Assembly: GCF_019669985.1 (NCBI RefSeq)
Contig: NZ_AP019782.1
Span: 3,032,001-3,096,000 of the forward strand
DNA from: Methylogaea oryzae
GTDB taxonomy: Bacteria; Pseudomonadota; Gammaproteobacteria; Methylococcales; Methylococcaceae
Direction of reading: 5' to 3'
Length of the DNA stretch: 64,000 nt
The position numbers were made by a program, and so were the translations under genes. The notes below the pieces were generated by a model, which saw only the letters and a list, made by a program, of their open reading frames with translations, was not told where the DNA came from and searched no databases. Positions 63,489-64,000 of the stretch are shown one piece after another (position 1 is the stretch's first letter; every line of letters starts with the position of its first letter).

Positions 63489-63815
63489 ATGCCCAAACCG
63501 CAAAAACACGTATTCGTCTGCGTCCAACGCCGCCCGGAAGGCCACCCGCGCGGCTCCTGCATGAGCCAGGCCGGCGACGAGGTGCTGGGCGAATTCCTGG
63601 CGGAAGTCCAGGCACGCAACCTGTTCGACCGCATCGCCGTGACCAGCACCGGCTGCCTGGGCCCCTGCGGCAACGGCCCCAGCGTGCTGGTCTACCCGGA
63701 AGGCGTCATGTACGGACCGGTGAGTAAAACCGACGTGAAGGAGATCGTCGAACAACACCTGTTGGGGAACGAGCCGGTGGCCCGGCTGCAAACGCCGCCC
63801 CACGTCTGGGGCTAG
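63489..63815 (+). CDS. Thioredoxin-like [2Fe-2S] ferredoxin (Shethna I type)
   Basis: 108 residues, KHVFVCVQRRPEGHPRGSC then TGCLGPCGNGPSVLVYPEG: the four-Cys pattern of the thioredoxin-fold ferredoxins of Clostridium pasteurianum and Azotobacter FeSI. In clostridia this ferredoxin binds the MoFe protein. Last recognisable nif gene of the cluster. Confidence 0.9.
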   Translation: MPKPQKHVFVCVQRRPEGHPRGSCMSQAGDEVLGEFLAEVQARNLFDRIAVTSTGCLGPCGNGPSVLVYPEGVMYGPVSKTDVKEIVEQHLLGNEPVARLQTPPHVWG

Positions 63816-63847
63816 CCCGCCCCTCGTTTTCCACGCCGGAGATAAAC

Positions 63848-64000
63848 ATGGCGAATAGAACCCAGCGCCCGCCGCTGATCCTGTCGAAAATCCATCGGCG
63901 CATGCTGACCGAGCTGAGCCGCTCCACCACGGCGCCGGAACGGCAGGTGAAACGGGCCAAAATATTGCTGAAATACGCCGACGGCTGCTCCATCGCCGAC
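63848..64000 (+). CDS. IS630-type transposase, cut by right edge
   Basis: 51 codons visible, starting MANRTQRPPLILSKIHRRML and continuing TTAPERQVKRAKILLKYADG, the N-terminal helix-turn-helix of IS630-family transposases. The gene continues beyond the window. It marks a mobile element at the right end of the nif region. Confidence 0.7.
   Translation, partial: MANRTQRPPLILSKIHRRMLTELSRSTTAPERQVKRAKILLKYADGCSIAD

Overview
The window looks like the chromosome of a GC-rich, diazotrophic gammaproteobacterial methanotroph, probably Methylococcaceae (type Ib). The taxonomic hints are mtdB and fchA (tetrahydromethanopterin/tetrahydrofolate C1 metabolism), an Azotobacter-like nif gene order that includes a nifL-nifA pair, nafY, nifO, nifQ and Shethna-type ferredoxins, and a full rnf operon. 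The genus is inferred, not proven.

Layout. 1-18 kb is mostly housekeeping and sensory: gshA-cysH, a Cys-rich lipoprotein, a Rieske protein, a small sugar locus (GH1 glucosidase, ABC ATPase, glycoamylase-like protein, sugar-binding lipoprotein, sorbosone-type dehydrogenase), htpX, a lone flagellin, smbP, mtdB, fchA, a tRNA Pro-Arg-His cluster, a BLUF photoreceptor and an HD-GYP/GYF_2 protein. 18-25 kb is the minus-strand operon nifH-nifD-nifK-nifT-ferredoxin-nafY plus two small nif-associated genes. 25-28 kb holds a diguanylate cyclase and a DUF1640 protein. 28-31.5 kb is nifL-nifA on the minus strand. 31.8-37.7 kb is rnfABCDGEH. 38-42.5 kb is a minus-strand operon fdxN-nifO-flavodiiron protein-ferredoxin-FeSII-nifQ-SIR2-like gene-82-aa gene.

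42.7-46.7 kb carries accessory genes (PIG-L deacetylase, Sel1 repeats, membrane alpha/beta hydrolase). 46.7-52.3 kb is a degraded, partly AT-richer island: two broken higA-like copies, a broken DUF2335-like gene, a two-gene HEPN-like plus ParA/AAA ATPase module, and vapBC. 52.4-63.8 kb returns to nitrogen fixation: nifB (minus) diverges from nifE (plus), followed by a 190-aa unknown. A minus-strand block follows (chemoreceptor, LRV Fe-S protein, BolA, monothiol glutaredoxin, cupredoxin), then nifN-nifX-DUF269-DUF683-fdxB-[2Fe-2S] ferredoxin. An IS630-like transposase is cut by the right edge.

How it works together. NifL/NifA plus sigma-54 should drive the system: TGT-N10-ACA activator sites with matching -24/-12 promoters can be read in front of nifH, rnfA, fdxN-nifO, nifB, nifE and nifN. 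Rnf and several ferredoxins would supply low-potential electrons. NifB, NifEN, NifX, NafY, NifQ and NifO would build FeMo-co. FeSII and the flavodiiron protein may give oxygen protection. Several families of palindromic repeats sit inside the nif and rnf operons. The best candidates for something new are the HEPN-like/ParA-AAA pair at 48.3-51.4 kb and the SIR2-like plus 82-aa pair at the end of the nifQ operon.
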